A DNA stretch of 64,000 bases from Medicago truncatula (lineage: Eukaryota > Streptophyta > Magnoliopsida > Fabales > Fabaceae): contig NC_053044.1 of NCBI RefSeq assembly GCF_003473485.1, positions 37,824,091 through 37,888,090 of the forward strand, in the 5' to 3' direction. Within the stretch, counting starts at the first letter, position 1; each line of letters opens with the position of its first letter. A program made the translations under genes and the position numbers. Of this stretch, positions 47,683 through 60,500 are shown in pieces. A model generated the notes under the pieces. That model searched no databases. It was not told where the DNA came from and was given only the letters and a program-made list of their open reading frames with translations.

Positions 47683-47728
47683 ATTTCGATGGGTTTTGTG
47701 ACGAAAATTTCCCAAACAAAATTAATAC

Positions 47729-47880
47729 TCCCTCCGGTTCTATTTATAAGAAAAAAATTTGTCAACAAAAATTGATGTATCTAGTTAATAGCTGTTTTAC
47801 CCTTCTATAAGAATAAAATTTCCAATAAAATTTATGTGTTCATTATAAAAGAAAAAATTCTTGAATTAAAATTATATAGT
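47729..47880. repeat. Stowaway-family-like fragment in the RNP promoter
   Basis: Begins with the 'ctccctccggttctatttataag' consensus end (TA before it), like the element at 31,289. The right end is not clearly preserved, though 'attataaaagaaaaaattc' is present near 47,845. Confidence 0.4.
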
Positions 47881-47899
47881 TGTATTATCATTGAGTAAT

Positions 47900-48601
47900 G
47901 TACTCCAATATGCCACGAAATATTTTCATTTGTCTTTGATGCTGTAGTGTACTGGTTAGCATTATGGGACATGAATGTTGGTGTGTGCGTGGGTTCAACC
48001 AACGACACTCATAGTTCTATCCCCTCGTATACTTGTGCATTGATATAGTAAAAAAACAAACTATATGCCACAAATAATAGCTTTCACTTCACTTTTATCT
48101 TTGATAGACAACATGTGATCAATGGCCAATAAATAGGATTTGAAAATTTTGGATTCTAAAAAAGTATTCAATAAAGTGAGAAAATCAAAATTTTATATCG
48201 TGGTCATTCATAATTTGTTATGCATATGCATATAATATCAATAATTTATGTATTAACTATTGTTATCATTCACTTTGAAGGAGCCGCCAAATCCTACGAT
48301 AAATAAATATTTCTCCGCTACTTGTTTATAATCTTGGTAATAATTTTCCTTTTTAATACATTTTAAAAAGAATGAATCTTTGAATTTTTTTTTTATTTGG
48401 CTCAACCTTTAGAATGACAACGTGTCACATCATTATTGTCAATACAAAAACATGTTGAGTAATTCTGAGCATCAAAATTGAACAAATTCTTTTCCTTTTT
48501 GGTACAATGAAAAATTCTTTGTATGCTTACTACAGGAGTTAGGTAATTAGAAAAGAACACTAAACAAGAATCGACTTTGCTTTGGACTTAACACAGCTAC
48601 C
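47900..48601. other. intergenic DNA
   Basis: Contains a tRNA-like scrap near 47,945-48,010 ('gtactggttagcattatggg', 'gggttcaacc') and no gene. Confidence 0.4.
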
Positions 48602-51600
48602 TCAGAATACAAATTCTATGTCCCTTGAGTTGCCTTCACCATCAAGTTTAATGATCACTAATCCATCTTCAGAGTTGTAGGAAAACTCCTCCTCTTTCAT
48701 ATCCACCAAGCAACGTTTCGGCCTAACATTGGAGTACGCTCCAAATCGGCCACATCCTCTACCTTTGATGTTTACTATTGTGCAATTTGCAGCATCCCTT
48801 ATGCAGGACAACTCTTCTACAGCTCCTCCTGAATTGTACATGTCAAGCAATCCAATTGGTGCAAATTGCACATCATGACCAAATACCTGTTTATACAAAT
48901 ATTTACATTTTATAGCATTATTAGACTTGGTAAATAATCAAAGATGTTTTTTCATAAAATGTACTGTATAACAATGTGACACTAACCCTGATTGGAGATA
49001 CTGTATATACTTCACATTGAAGAGTCTCCAAGGACACTTCTAGTTTTCCTTTACTCGGTAGCTTGGAAAGCAAGCCTGCAAAATAGTACAGTTTGTAAGC
49101 ATGTTGGATGTGTGAGGTTCAAAATGGCTTAGACATTACTTAAGCCCTTATACATTTCAGTGCTTATGTATTAAAATAAGTCAAACTGTTCCGTATAAGT
49201 TATAAGTTCTTTTCATAAGCTATCCTGAAAAGCTTAAGAAAATAAGATGAAAACAACTTATAGACATATCATAATCTGTTTCCATAAGCTATCTCAAACA
49301 GACTTAAAAGTGTTTATATAAGTAGATAAATTTAAATAAGTTAATCCAGACATGCCCTAAGTTTAAACTTCAAACCTGCGTTGAAGGCATATAGTATGCA
49401 GTCTCCATTCCAATTTTCACCAGCAACCTCTTCAAGAAACTCAACATCGAGTGGTTTAACTTTTCCTGAAATGGTTAAGTGTGTCGGTGGTGTGGCTTCG
49501 GATGGTTTCATTGGCCAGCTTCCTGCTCCTTGGCAATTAAAGACGCCTATCACCCCAGTCAGCTTATTCAAGTTCCAAATTTTCAGCAGACTGTAAAGAA
49601 TCGATAATAATATCGCTATTCAGTGAGAATGAAAATTGATCAGAAAAATGGCCATTTAGAGACAAATAGTTACAATTTAACTTACCTTTTACCATCCATT
49701 ACTGGATCTTGAAACAAACAATCTCGAGTAGGACGGCCAGCATAAAGAGCTCTCAATACTGATCCATTAGGCAGTACTAGCTTCTTCAAGATATCAAAAT
49801 CATGATTGCCAGGCTTATCACTGTAATGCATCAAATTTGATGATTATAAGTTTTTCTTCAATTAATACAATTAAAAAATATTTTTTTGCAGGGAAACAAG
49901 TGAGATTAAGAATTCTATCAGATTTGGTGCATTACCTAACATATACTGCACAACCACCTATTGCTCTTGCTGCAGCGTGGAACTCAGCCGTCTTGTGCTT
50001 GCTCTACGAAAGAAATATTTCACAGTCAATATGAAGCTACTAGACTCATCAACATTTTCAGACATGAAATGTTTAGAAAAGTAATTATATTACTTGGAAC
50101 ATGTCCCAGTCTGGCACAAATATCTCTCCCAGAAGAAGACTGTTAAAAGCTACCGACGCAACATGTAAGGTTTGAAATGTTGGTTCCCTTGGCATGAAAT
50201 CCTCAGATGCTCTTGCTGCTGCACTCTTCTTTGAACTAACAATTGAGAGTAATGAAAAAAGGATGACTCGTCAGAAAAAGGAATATGAAGAAAATTTAAG
50301 ATTCTATTAGCTTAACACTAGTGAGGATGTAAACCTGTAAATTGAATCAGAGTTGTGACACATGCAACAAATGAGGTTATTGTGCTCAAAGTTCCTTGCT
50401 ATTGATGTCTCTAATGCTTCTTGATGCCGTTTTGTTAATGAAACACGTCCACCGTACCCTGAACCTAATGTTTCTATCAAATTTTGGACATCTACTTTGA
50501 CTCCATCGACGCCACAGCTAGCAAGATAACTGTGATAGTCATTGTAAAAGTCGTAAAATTTTGATGGATCTATCATTCCCACTCCATATTTTTCCAAGCT
50601 GTCCATGGCTATATCTCTAAGGTTCCCTGTGGTACTAGCTGACTGAATTGGATATACAAGCTTCGGATTATATTTTTTCATCGCGTTTGAAGACGGGAGT
50701 ACTCCTCCCCAATAACCAGCTAAAGCATGCCACATGTAAACGTATCTGCAGAACGAAGAATCATGCTCATTGTCAGTTTTTAAGTTAATGAGAATCATGG
50801 GATGGAAGTTCAATAGGCTTCCTATTGGGATTAGATATCTTACTTTACACTCAAATTCTGTTTGATAGAGTGAACAAAATCATGGAGGTTGTTGCAAGAA
50901 TTGTTGGAGCCTGCACTTCTGAACTTTACATTTTCCTTAATGTCTATTAGCCTTGTTGCAAACCTAATAAATAGTAAAAGATGTCGGCAGAGGACTAAGA
51001 AATTGAAGGGAAAAAATGTGATCTCAATTGTAATGAGAGACTTACTGGGTTCCTTCAACTATTGGTTCACCTTCTTTGAAAAATTCATTGTGCGTCTCTT
51101 GCCATCCATCATCAACGATGATAAACTTTGGTGTAAAACCTCCACTTGAGAGACTGTAAAATTTAATAGAAAACAAAATCAACATCAAAGTTTTGAAATT
51201 TGCAGGCTTATCACATAGGTACAGTTACATGAAAATGCACATTATAGTACTAGTACTACGTACCTTTGAATGCCCTCTTTTATTCCTTGTGGATTTACTT
51301 GAGTGTAGAATGCATCCCAAGTGCACCATCCAAACAAATCAAGATGTACAGGAATTTCCTTGTTTTCAAGATGACAGAAAGTTCCTTTGTGTTTCTCTAA
51401 TATCCTATGTCATTAGAAATGAAAATGGATATGAAATATGTGCTTAACTCTAATAAACCTTGTAAAGAGTAAGAAGATTCTAGAACAAGGAAACATACTT
51501 GATAGAATCTTTGATTAGCTCAAATGGATTGTCCCCTGAATTTACAAATACTGCCTCAAGTGATTGAGAAGTTTGAACATAGGCATCTCCTAAAGCATTC

Positions 51601-52386
51601 AAAAATCAAAGTTCATATCACTAAAATGTTAAATATTTTTCTGTCTTTCTTTTAACACATGAAACAAAGCATGCATTGAAAAAGAAAAATGAACTAACTA
51701 ACCACTTTCAACGCAGAATTGGAGCTCGTTTAACGCGGTTCCTTGCAAAGTTGCGCGAAACGCTCCATCCAACACAGGCAAGAAGAGAATATAGGAAGTG
51801 TTCTCTTCTTCTGTCTCTTCAGAATCAGAAGAAAATTCTGTCTCAAGAGCAGACTCTTCTCTTGCTTCCACTAGAAGCAATTGAGTTTCCATTGGAACAT
51901 CGCTTGCGGATTTCCCAACACGTGGTATCATCCACCATATTTTGACTCTAAATAAAGATAGCAACCTATATCCCCTGCATAATTTTAAATACACAAAAAA
52001 AAAATCAAGTTTCTATAAACAATCTCATTGAATTAGATAATCGATACAGCTGTTTTATGTTGCTTGTTCATGAAAAAGAAATAATATACCAAGGATTTAA
52101 TTTGTAGACATCATTAGTAAATATTCTATATACAATCATATTCATTAGTAGCTAACTTATCCGCTATCGGCTAGTTTATATAAGAAAAGAGAAGGGATGA
52201 GACTCACCGGAGAGTGCCGAGGGTGAAGACATGACGGGAACTAGGAATAGGAGAAGTTGCACCTAAAAAAGCAGAACCTGATGAAACAGGTGAAACAACA
52301 ATGTTTTGAGGGACATGTGTGAGAATCACGTTGCCCCTCACCATAAGGCACTCGTCCTTCACTTTAGGTACAACCGAAATAGTCAT
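48602..52386 (-). CDS. raffinose synthase / seed imbibition family galactosyl hydrolase (GH36)
   Basis: Thirteen exons: 52386-52208, 51974-51703, 51589-51499, 51404-51264, 51153-51046, 50963-50844, 50745-50335, 50235-50094, 50003-49936, 49820-49686, 49590-49376, 49075-48987, 48886-48602. Every split codon closes; 751 aa, usual for the family. The ATG at 52386 (MTISVVPKV) is used because the open frame starts at TTG. Signature stretches: [50 protein letters not shown] (nucleophile Asp region), [45 protein letters not shown] and [12 protein letters not shown]. It has no 80-residue insert like stachyose synthase. The group includes galactinol-sucrose galactosyltransferases and alkaline alpha-galactosidases, cytosolic enzymes of raffinose sugar metabolism; which activity applies cannot be decided here. 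The N-terminal third has an acidic insert ([10 protein letters not shown]). Confidence 0.93.
49110..49365. repeat. 'ataagcta' type repeat filling a GH36 intron
   Basis: Intron 11 (49375-49076, 300 bp) is almost entirely this repeat: 'cttttcataagctatcctg', 'gaaaataagatgaaaacaac', 'ttccataagctatctcaaac'. It is related to the PELP1-like intron 1 repeat at 30,150-30,470. Confidence 0.6.
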
Positions 52387-52527
52387 GTTTGTAGACAATG
52401 AATGAACAAAGTTTAGAGAAGTAACACAAAAATGAAGTTGAGAATGTTAAAGGATAGTTGAATTTGTTAGGTAAGTTGATGTATGATGAATTGTATAATT
52501 TGAGCTGGGGTGGAAGAAGGTTTCTTA

Positions 52528-52534
52528 ATTTATA
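52528..52534 (-). promoter_or_regulatory. TATA box of the GH36 gene
   Basis: Minus-strand TATAAAT, about 145 bp upstream of the ATG at 52386. Confidence 0.45.
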
Positions 52535-53525
52535 GGGAGGTGACAATATTTTACTCTTCATAGATACTACCAACGTTTTTCTTTTTTATTTGTTAAGAAT
52601 TTTGTGTTGACTCAAAATTTTGTTGGAGCATGCAAGTGGTGGACCAACAACTGGTGATGGTTGTATCATTTGAGGGAAACAGCAAACAGGTATATTGATT
52701 AAAGGGTTTTGAAAAGTGTCTAGAATTAGGATAAGGTTACGTTAATCCTTTTCTTTATAATAAAAATACACAAAAATACATGGATATATATCCAAAAGTA
52801 TATGCTAGAGAATAGTAGCAGGTATTAGAAAGTGAAAAGGAACAAAATCAGGACTAAAATGCTAGAGTAAAGTTGCATTTACATATGCGGTGCCATGTCA
52901 AGAATGACTCAGCTTACACAAAATTTTATCATGTTAGGTAGACTTTTCAGCCAATCACATTACTATAGTATTACGTATTCTCACATGTTTCATAAGTTTA
53001 GGATATTTATTTGTTTAGAAAAAAGACTTTATAATAATTTTAAGATTTTTTTTTTAAATATTGTTAGTTTAAAAGTACTACAAAATACAAATAGTTATAT
53101 AAAGAAAAGGTACAAAGAGAAATCAGTAGTTATTGGTGTATTCTTTTCTTTCTTTCTTGTGTGATATACGAAGTGACAAACATCATATAAAATTTACATG
53201 CACAATTTCATTGTTTTATGTTTGAACTCGGATAAATGTGTTCGGTCTAACAATATGAACATATACTAAAATATTGGTTGAGTGGTACGTTTTATCTTCT
53301 CGTTTAGTTTGCACTTATTGATTCCTGCATCAAATATTGAATAAAATAACAAGTTTAAATGTCGTTTTGACTCAAGTTTCAAAATTACTTGATTTTGGTC
53401 CTCAAATTTCATTTGCTCGATTGAAACGTGGGGGAAAAACTAATCAATTGTGAACTTGAGGCCAAAATTACAATTAAGCCAACATGTTTATTTGGTAGGA
53501 ATTAGATTACCTTTAAATAATTGTG

Positions 53526-53646
53526 TGTAATTTATCCAACAAGCAATGAAAATTAGCCACATGGATAAATTTGTAAGTGGTGTAAAAGTTAGTTTGTGGC
53601 TAATTTACTTGCATACTAATTTTTATTGGTTGTTGGGTAAATTACA
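53526..53646. mobile_element. short palindromic MITE
   Basis: 29-bp terminal inverted repeats (53526-53554 and 53618-53646) with four mismatches, continuing inward as AATTAGCCACA / TGTGGCTAATT. The 121-bp element is nearly one hairpin. Confidence 0.65.
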
Positions 53647-54059
53647 AATGATTCTTCGAAATTGGATCCTCTTCTGTCTTATTTGTGCAGTCATCTCCTT
53701 CTCTGATCCAATGGTTGATTGACTCATAGTTGAACAAAAAAACAACACCTAAGAGAGAGAAAAGTGAATTAATGGCTTAGATTATGACAAAACAAACAAC
53801 ATAAGAGAAATGGTTGGAGAGAATCCAAATCCCAATTCTTCATAGATAATCTATAAAAAATAAAAAAAACTACATTATTTTACTAAAGTTATTGAATTCC
53901 CTTGTTCATTTACAAGACTAAATTTGTAAAAACTACAACTCGGATATTTGTTTAATTATCAGCTGAAACTTAAGTCGCAGTCAACCAATGACTTGTAAAA
54001 TTTAAGTTTAATAATTGTTCTGACTATATCAAGATCCATCTAAGCAGTATACACTATTC

Positions 54060-54390
54060 CATTAGCATTCATGTGTATCACCCTTTGCCAAATGATGAAG
54101 ATAAGACGGTGATCCTTTGATCATGGAAGAAATCTCTCAATGACAGTTTTCCCTCCAAAGCTTCTAAAAGGCTCCACTATATAAGAACCTTGGCACTTAG
54201 CAGAAAGGTATGCATCATTCTATACAGCTCTCACTCGTGTCAATCTTCCGCTGACTTGAGCGCCAAAGTGTTTGCTTGTATAACACCTCTCATTGATGAC
54301 GTCCATAGTTGTCTTCTTTCGCACTTCCACCACTCTAGCAATTGCTTGAGATCCATCTCAAGTCAACAAATGTTTATATATTTTGCGCTT
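54060..54390 (+). repeat. possible LTR-retrotransposon LTR relic
   Basis: Has CTATATAAGAACC (TATA, about 54,177) followed by 'ctcactcgtgtcaatcttccgctgacttgagcgccaaagtg' type sequence. The 'ctgacttgagcg(t)c(gg)agtg...tgc' motif downstream of a TATA box is common in plant Gypsy LTRs. No partner LTR or coding part was found. Confidence 0.35.
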
Positions 54391-54761
54391 GATTTGTGAT
54401 GTATACAAGTTAATTATTAACAAATATACCATTCACGTCGAGGGTTTGCGAAGAAACTTCTGGATTTTGGTCAGAGGACTACATTTTCATTGATTTTGAA
54501 ATAGTAAGGCTATAAACAAAAGAAAACTTCCACTTTAAATGAGCTTCATTCAAGTAGAAACATGAAGTATAAGCTTATCAAACAATTTCATTTTGTATAT
54601 GTGAAAACCACTACAGCATACCCCACTCTTATAATTTTTTTATCAGATATACTAATTTCAAAGCCAAATGGAAATGCATATAATTAACTAGTATCAACTA
54701 TGACTATAACTATATAGCTTTCTTTCATTACTTTTGATATATTTTTTCATATAAAGAAAGC

Positions 54762-56462
54762 CTAGGCATGTGCAAACTGAATCCACTGAGACATGCTTGG
54801 AATACCTCCATTCACAACTGTGAACAAGTAATAACCAGAAGGAGCAACAACAGATGATGGTGGAGCTTCCAATACTGCATTCACCCATCCCTCACTACTT
54901 CTCACCATTCTCTTGCATCTCAGGTTCAACATCCTCTGATTCATTGAAAAAGAATGAGTAGTAAACGGTGGCGAATAAACGCTAAACTTCACTTCATCAC
55001 TTGGCCTCCTCCCCAACAAAAACCTCACCCTAAACTCTTTGCCATACCCAATTGCATGATTTTCTATGGTCAAGTTACTTGGCCTCCAAGCATGATACCT
55101 TTTTTCCATGTAATGTGGAACAAATGCTTGAAGTCTCAATTCAGTTGGATATGCCACATTGTTAAAGGTGTATCTCCCATGTGGGTTACCACCAGCAACT
55201 AATACTCTCCCATCAGGAAGAAGAGTTGCCGATGAATGATACATTCTTGCTATCATTGTTCTCTTAAGGACACTGAACCTTTTCCCTAGTCTTTTATTTG
55301 GACTATAAAGATAAGGCTCACGTGAAGCATTTCTAGCATTGTCATATCCTGCACAACCATGTTTAGCACCATTTATAATCAAGATGTTCCCTGTAGGTAG
55401 AATCAACATGTCATGTAAGAAACGCGGTTTCGGCATGTAATCCATTTCCCAACTGTGCTTATTCCCAGTGATCACCATTCTCCCACAAGATCTTAAACCT
55501 TCAACGAATCTTTGACTTCTAGCAGCTCTGAGTGCTCCTGTAGCTGAACCTCCACATACCATAACTTCAACTTTCTGAAACTTGTCTTTATGGTCTAATG
55601 GGAGTAACACTGATGAGCCGGAGCTCGGGTAGTTTCTTGACCCATTTCCTGGAATCCGAGGGAATGTCTTGATTACTTTGTTGCGTCTCAAGTTGAGTAA
55701 GATGGAATCGCGGTTGGCGAAAATGAACAAGTTTCCATCTGATGAAAGGTGAGTGAATGGATAAAGGTTGTTCCCTTCAGAGTTTCTGTCATTGGTTTGG
55801 TGCAGAAACGGAAGATCAAAAGCTTTTTCATTAGGACTATGTTTTGGAACAAATTCATATGTGAAAACTCCTCTTCCACCAACAAGAACAACTCTGTCAT
55901 GTTCTGGTAGAATCTGACTAGAAGCATACCACCTTTCATCAGATAAAGATTTCCTTGATTGTATCCAATCACACTGGTGATTATTCCCACAAGGTCTATA
56001 GAATCTAACCCTTTTGGCACCTTGATGATAACCTCCTGTTTGTAGAAGTGTTCCATTGCTTAGGAAAGAGCCAGAGGAACACCAAGGATCAGTGTCAAGT
56101 CTCAAAGGTCTTATTCTATTGGCACTGATATCATACTCTACTGAATGAGCATAACAAGTTGAATCGGTTAAATCATGCTGGTTTGTTGTACACCTGGTGC
56201 CGTTGTTGAAGCGTTTGCGAAGTTTGTAACGAGATTGTCCTGCACCAGTTTGATCAAACATGATGACAGTATTTTTGTAGGTTAAGGCCATATGCATGCC
56301 AACTACGCCTGTGTTGTTGAGAAGCAGTTGCCATTGTCCTTCTCTACCTTGGAAGGGTATTTTTTGATTGGCACCATTGCTTAGTCCAACACAAACCAAG
56401 AAGAATAGGATAATAATCATGATTTTAGTGTATGACAGGATCATGTTTTTCACTATGAACAT
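54762..56462 (-). CDS. GLOX: aldehyde oxidase GLOX (glyoxal/galactose oxidase-like)
   Basis: Intronless, 566 aa, true ATG at 56462 with further in-frame ATGs at codons 7 and 15. A hydrophobic signal peptide (about 15-30, IMIIILFFLVCVGLSNG) directs it outside the cell. The body is a Kelch-type beta-propeller followed by a DUF1929 C-terminal domain. Copper-radical residues of the family are all visible: Cys128 (DPWCSSG), Tyr179 (RWYASSQ), Tyr408-His409 (RMYHSSATLLPDGRV) and His503 (FTTHSFSMNQR). It should oxidise small aldehydes to acids and release hydrogen peroxide in the wall or apoplast. Arabidopsis and grape homologues act in pollen/anther development and defence; a specific role here is unknown. 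Arg/Lys content is high, suggesting a basic wall-bound protein. Length and motifs are complete. Confidence 0.95.
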   Translation of the reverse strand: MFIVKNMILSYTKIMIIILFFLVCVGLSNGANQKIPFQGREGQWQLLLNNTGVVGMHMALTYKNTVIMFDQTGAGQSRYKLRKRFNNGTRCTTNQHDLTDSTCYAHSVEYDISANRIRPLRLDTDPWCSSGSFLSNGTLLQTGGYHQGAKRVRFYRPCGNNHQCDWIQSRKSLSDERWYASSQILPEHDRVVLVGGRGVFTYEFVPKHSPNEKAFDLPFLHQTNDRNSEGNNLYPFTHLSSDGNLFIFANRDSILLNLRRNKVIKTFPRIPGNGSRNYPSSGSSVLLPLDHKDKFQKVEVMVCGGSATGALRAARSQRFVEGLRSCGRMVITGNKHSWEMDYMPKPRFLHDMLILPTGNILIINGAKHGCAGYDNARNASREPYLYSPNKRLGKRFSVLKRTMIARMYHSSATLLPDGRVLVAGGNPHGRYTFNNVAYPTELRLQAFVPHYMEKRYHAWRPSNLTIENHAIGYGKEFRVRFLLGRRPSDEVKFSVYSPPFTTHSFSMNQRMLNLRCKRMVRSSEGWVNAVLEAPPSSVVAPSGYYLFTVVNGGIPSMSQWIQFAHA

Positions 56463-57560
56463 GTTTTACTACTTGGATGGTTGTAAGATTCCAAATAGGA
56501 GGGTCCTTTTGTAGGACAACATTTTTACTTGGAACCGAGTTAATAGTAGTCATGCACTTGAAAGGGTGCAATCAATTTGGCAAAACTTCAGTTCAGCCAG
56601 CTAGCCTCATCATAAAATGTGCTATTAAAATATTCATGGTAATCTTGTTGTGAGATCATATAATAATATTTGAAATTTCTGTGCTGTGAGATCCAATTCA
56701 GTCGGGCTCATGCAAGAATGCACTCAGTTTGCAAAACAATATTCATAGTTGCACTATAGACCCCTCATGTTTGCTCAAAAGTTCCTCAATTTAATTTAAT
56801 TTGGCCTAAAGGTAAATAAAATCAAGTCAGAAAGCATCCCATAACCTGAAATTTGATACCAATTAAATTTTTATAATTTCTCAATTCCCCCTTCGTGTTA
56901 TAGTTATAGTGTATTTTGAAAGATTTGAACAAGGTGTTAGATTAGAATTTGCTTTTTTGTTTGTTGAGATAATTTGGTATTCTATGACTAAAAACAAAAG
57001 AAATTAATGGTATAGTTTTTGAAAGGAAAATTAATGAGATTTTCTAAATTCTTTTATTGATGGTGTGAATTTAAATGACTTAGGAATGGGATATATAATA
57101 ATTTGAAATGTTTTTCATATATTTATATTTTAAAAAATCATTTAGAACCTCCTTGTCAAAATTGATATCCAAACCACTCAAGAAGATTGAACCAAATTGA
57201 AGTTTAGAACAAGACTGGTTGCCTCATAAAATAAGAAAAGCTAATAGATTTTTCTCTTCAAAACCAATCTAATCCAATTCACAAACACTGTAATAGATTC
57301 ATAAAACATCAAGAAGCGTGGAAAATTATATTGATGGATTTCCACAAAATAAATAGTAGTAGTATATATTAATAAAATGTTGAACTAACACTAATATAAA
57401 ATGCGCTTAGAGCATGGACTTGAGAATGTAATGCCCAAAATATTTACATCAGGGGAGCTAGTAAAGCAAACCTCCTCCCTGGTAATCAAGAAACTTGCAG
57501 AAAACTAGGTTCCATACCTCAACACAAAAAATCATGCACAAGTTTTCAGAGGTATATAAT
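56463..57560. other. intergenic DNA
   Basis: Promoter side of GLOX and 3' side of RGLG. AT-rich; no gene or clear repeat recognised. Confidence 0.5.
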
Positions 57561-60500
57561 CTAATAAAGTTTTATTCTAGTATTAATGCTACTCCTGCAA
57601 ATGGGGCATAACTGAAGATCCTGTCCACACTCGCAGCATGTCTGCAAATCAATAAAAAAGACTCACATAATTAATCGACATTCAATCATCTAAAATGTAT
57701 GCGAGAACAAGTGAAGTGGCTGGTTTCCTAACCTGATGTCCGCACCCAAAGGCCATGTCCTTCGGATTAGTGAGGCAAATGGGACAAAACTGCAGGGATG
57801 ACAAAACAAAATAGTTAATAGATTTTTAATTTGCATTAAACAAAAATCATTTATGATAAAGTAAACTTTGCAGTGATTTGGTGTCACTTTGATCCACAAA
57901 CAGACTTCTACATGAGGATCAAGAATGAAAAAAGAGAAGTAGAAATGCTACTGCAATAGTACAATGTAGACAGATAAACCAAAAGCAAGAGAAAACAAAA
58001 TTGAAGCACCTGATTATCAGACGCAGAACTTGTGTGGGGGTTCGTGGTAACACCGTGTTTCTGAGATGGTGCACTGGGGCGAAAACTGTTTTGACTGGAA
58101 GCTTTTGGGGGGTTGAAAGATGGTGCGCCATATTGAGGTGGCGGTAGAGGAATCCTGTGTATATCATTCCTTCTACTACGATTGCTGTTTGAAAATTAAA
58201 AAAAAATGTCAACTTAAATGGCTTCATCATGCGCAGATGCTATATTCAAATCCCCAATACAATAAAGCCTACAAAGAAAAGATTCAACATTGTTACCCCA
58301 ATATACTAAGTTCTAGTGTTGCCTTGTACTGGTCAGGTATTTCCATTAAGGCGGAAAGTGCAAACTCAGCTTCCTTTCTAGACCGATCCATGTTCTTCGA
58401 CATTATTTCCGTGAAATTCACAAACTGCAGAAGACAAAGCAAATACAGAAAAGAAAAATCAAGTTTAGCCTTTGTTGAAAATATATTATGACCATTGTAT
58501 TTATTGTATAGGAATATCATATCAAGTAAATAGGGATAGTTTCTCATATATTTCTTTTTGTATTTACTGCCTTGAGCCTATATAAAATCGAGTCATTGAC
58601 TACTGTATAGTTCCACACGGTTTCACCATATGCCTCTCATTTTCTCTCTAATCCCACAGCATTATTACAAGTGTCAACAGCATATGCTTTGCAGAAACAA
58701 CAAAACCGACAACTTCTATGAATAGGAGATACATACCTGAAAATTATCAAATGCTCGTGCAGGAATGTTATCGTCAAACTGTTTCATCATGTCCCATGGC
58801 CCATCTCCAACTCCGACTAATACGATTGATAGGGGATATTCACTGGCAGTAAACACAATTTTTTGTAACAGAAGTAAGCACATTATTGTAGCAAAGGTAA
58901 AGAATAAAGGACCACAGGCAGATAATTACCTAGCTTTCACAATAGCTTCTACAGTTTTCTTTTCTTGTGCACTCAATTGCCCATGATCAACGTCAACACT
59001 TCTTGTCACCTGCGAAAAGTTGACAATCTTCAACATCAATCTATTTTTCATACTTATTCTCTAATTGCTAATTGACAGCCAACGACAAGCACAGCCACAC
59101 CATGACAGAATGCTGTTTAGCTAATGCTATCTCTTAAGTTTCTTGATAGTTCCATACAAAAACTAGGGCTAATTCTTACTTTGATTTCAATGTGATTTAG
59201 CAGCCACATTGACCATTTAACTTAAGCCTTCAAAGTAAATATTATTATTATGTAATATGGATAAGTGTTGAGGAATTCGGTATTGAAGGATGGCCTTAAT
59301 TTCAGCATCAACAATCTCAACCTTTTACCCCTTGAAAGAAAATAAATTCTTCAAAAATATTCATGTACAAGCTACTTAAAACACTTCCATTATTTGATTT
59401 CAATACACATTCATTTAAATAACATCAAAAACTCTTTTCCCCACCTGCCCATCTGCTATGATCAATAAAACATGGTATTGGCCTTCACTTTGCTCAACAA
59501 TGGTGATTGCCATCTCAATGATTGGGGCAAATGATGTAGGTCCTACAATAAATTAGGGACGATAAACAGCATAAGCAAAAGGTTCAAAGAAATACATAAA
59601 GAAAGATATGAAGTTTGGCCATGTTCAAATACCTGCAAGCCTTAATTGAGGGACCAATTCCCTATACCGTGACAGCACTTCTTCAAATCCATGACAAAAT
59701 CTATCCTCAGCATTAAAACTAAAAACTTCCTGGTCATGTGTTGATGCTGCCAATGTAAACCAACACACAATATAACTCAGCCGGATATTAGATTAGATTC
59801 TAACGAACAAATGTAATTGACAGCAATGTATCTCATTTACCATCTCCAAATCCAAAACAGGGAATCAAGTTATCCTCATCAAAGGACGACAGTGTTTTCC
59901 CGATGATAGATATAGCTTGTTCGTATGGATTTGGTTCATGCCCAATGTCATGCAGGCATCTCCTTTGAAACGACCTTGCACCTAATAATACAAAGGAAAG
60001 TCATGCATGTTGACAATGACACAAATAAAAAAAGGAGAAAATAAAGAAGATAACTCGAATGAAGCAAAACCTGTCCATTCATTGCTCTTTGTAAAATCAA
60101 TACCAACAATGAGATTAGAAGACTCTAGGCCAGCACTCGCTAGAGCCTCAGTTACCTTTCAATATGGAAAAGAAAAATACTTCAGAATGTCACAAAAACA
60201 AATGAATATAATCACCAGTGTAGAGCCAAAAGTCGGCACGTTGATCAGACATTTACATCCTCCAAATGCAGAAACACCGTGAAACTAATGGTTGCTCAAC
60301 ATGAAAATTTGGACAAATAGATGATCATGTGTCAAGAGAAATGTATAAAACATGCAGCAAACACTAATAGACTACAGTATATTCAATTCATCACCCTCTT
60401 TATAATGATAATGCCAAGATAACAATTAAAAGAATTAAGTACATGATCCAGAAAAGAAAATGTTTCCACAGCTTCTAAAATTCATGCAGTCTTCTTTAAA

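Larger units (their letters stand above)
52540..54761. other. intergenic DNA with transposon relics
   Basis: No gene recognised. It contains a small palindromic MITE (53,526-53,646), a 'tgacttgagcg' LTR-like relic (54,060-54,390), and 'ttttggtcctcaaatttc' MITE-like scraps near 53,390. The 54,540-54,761 part is the 3' flank of the aldehyde oxidase gene. Confidence 0.45.

Noticed and set aside
58120-58491. 123-aa plus-strand frame
   Set aside because: It runs antisense across RGLG exon 8 and adjacent introns; the minus-strand RGLG model explains the region.
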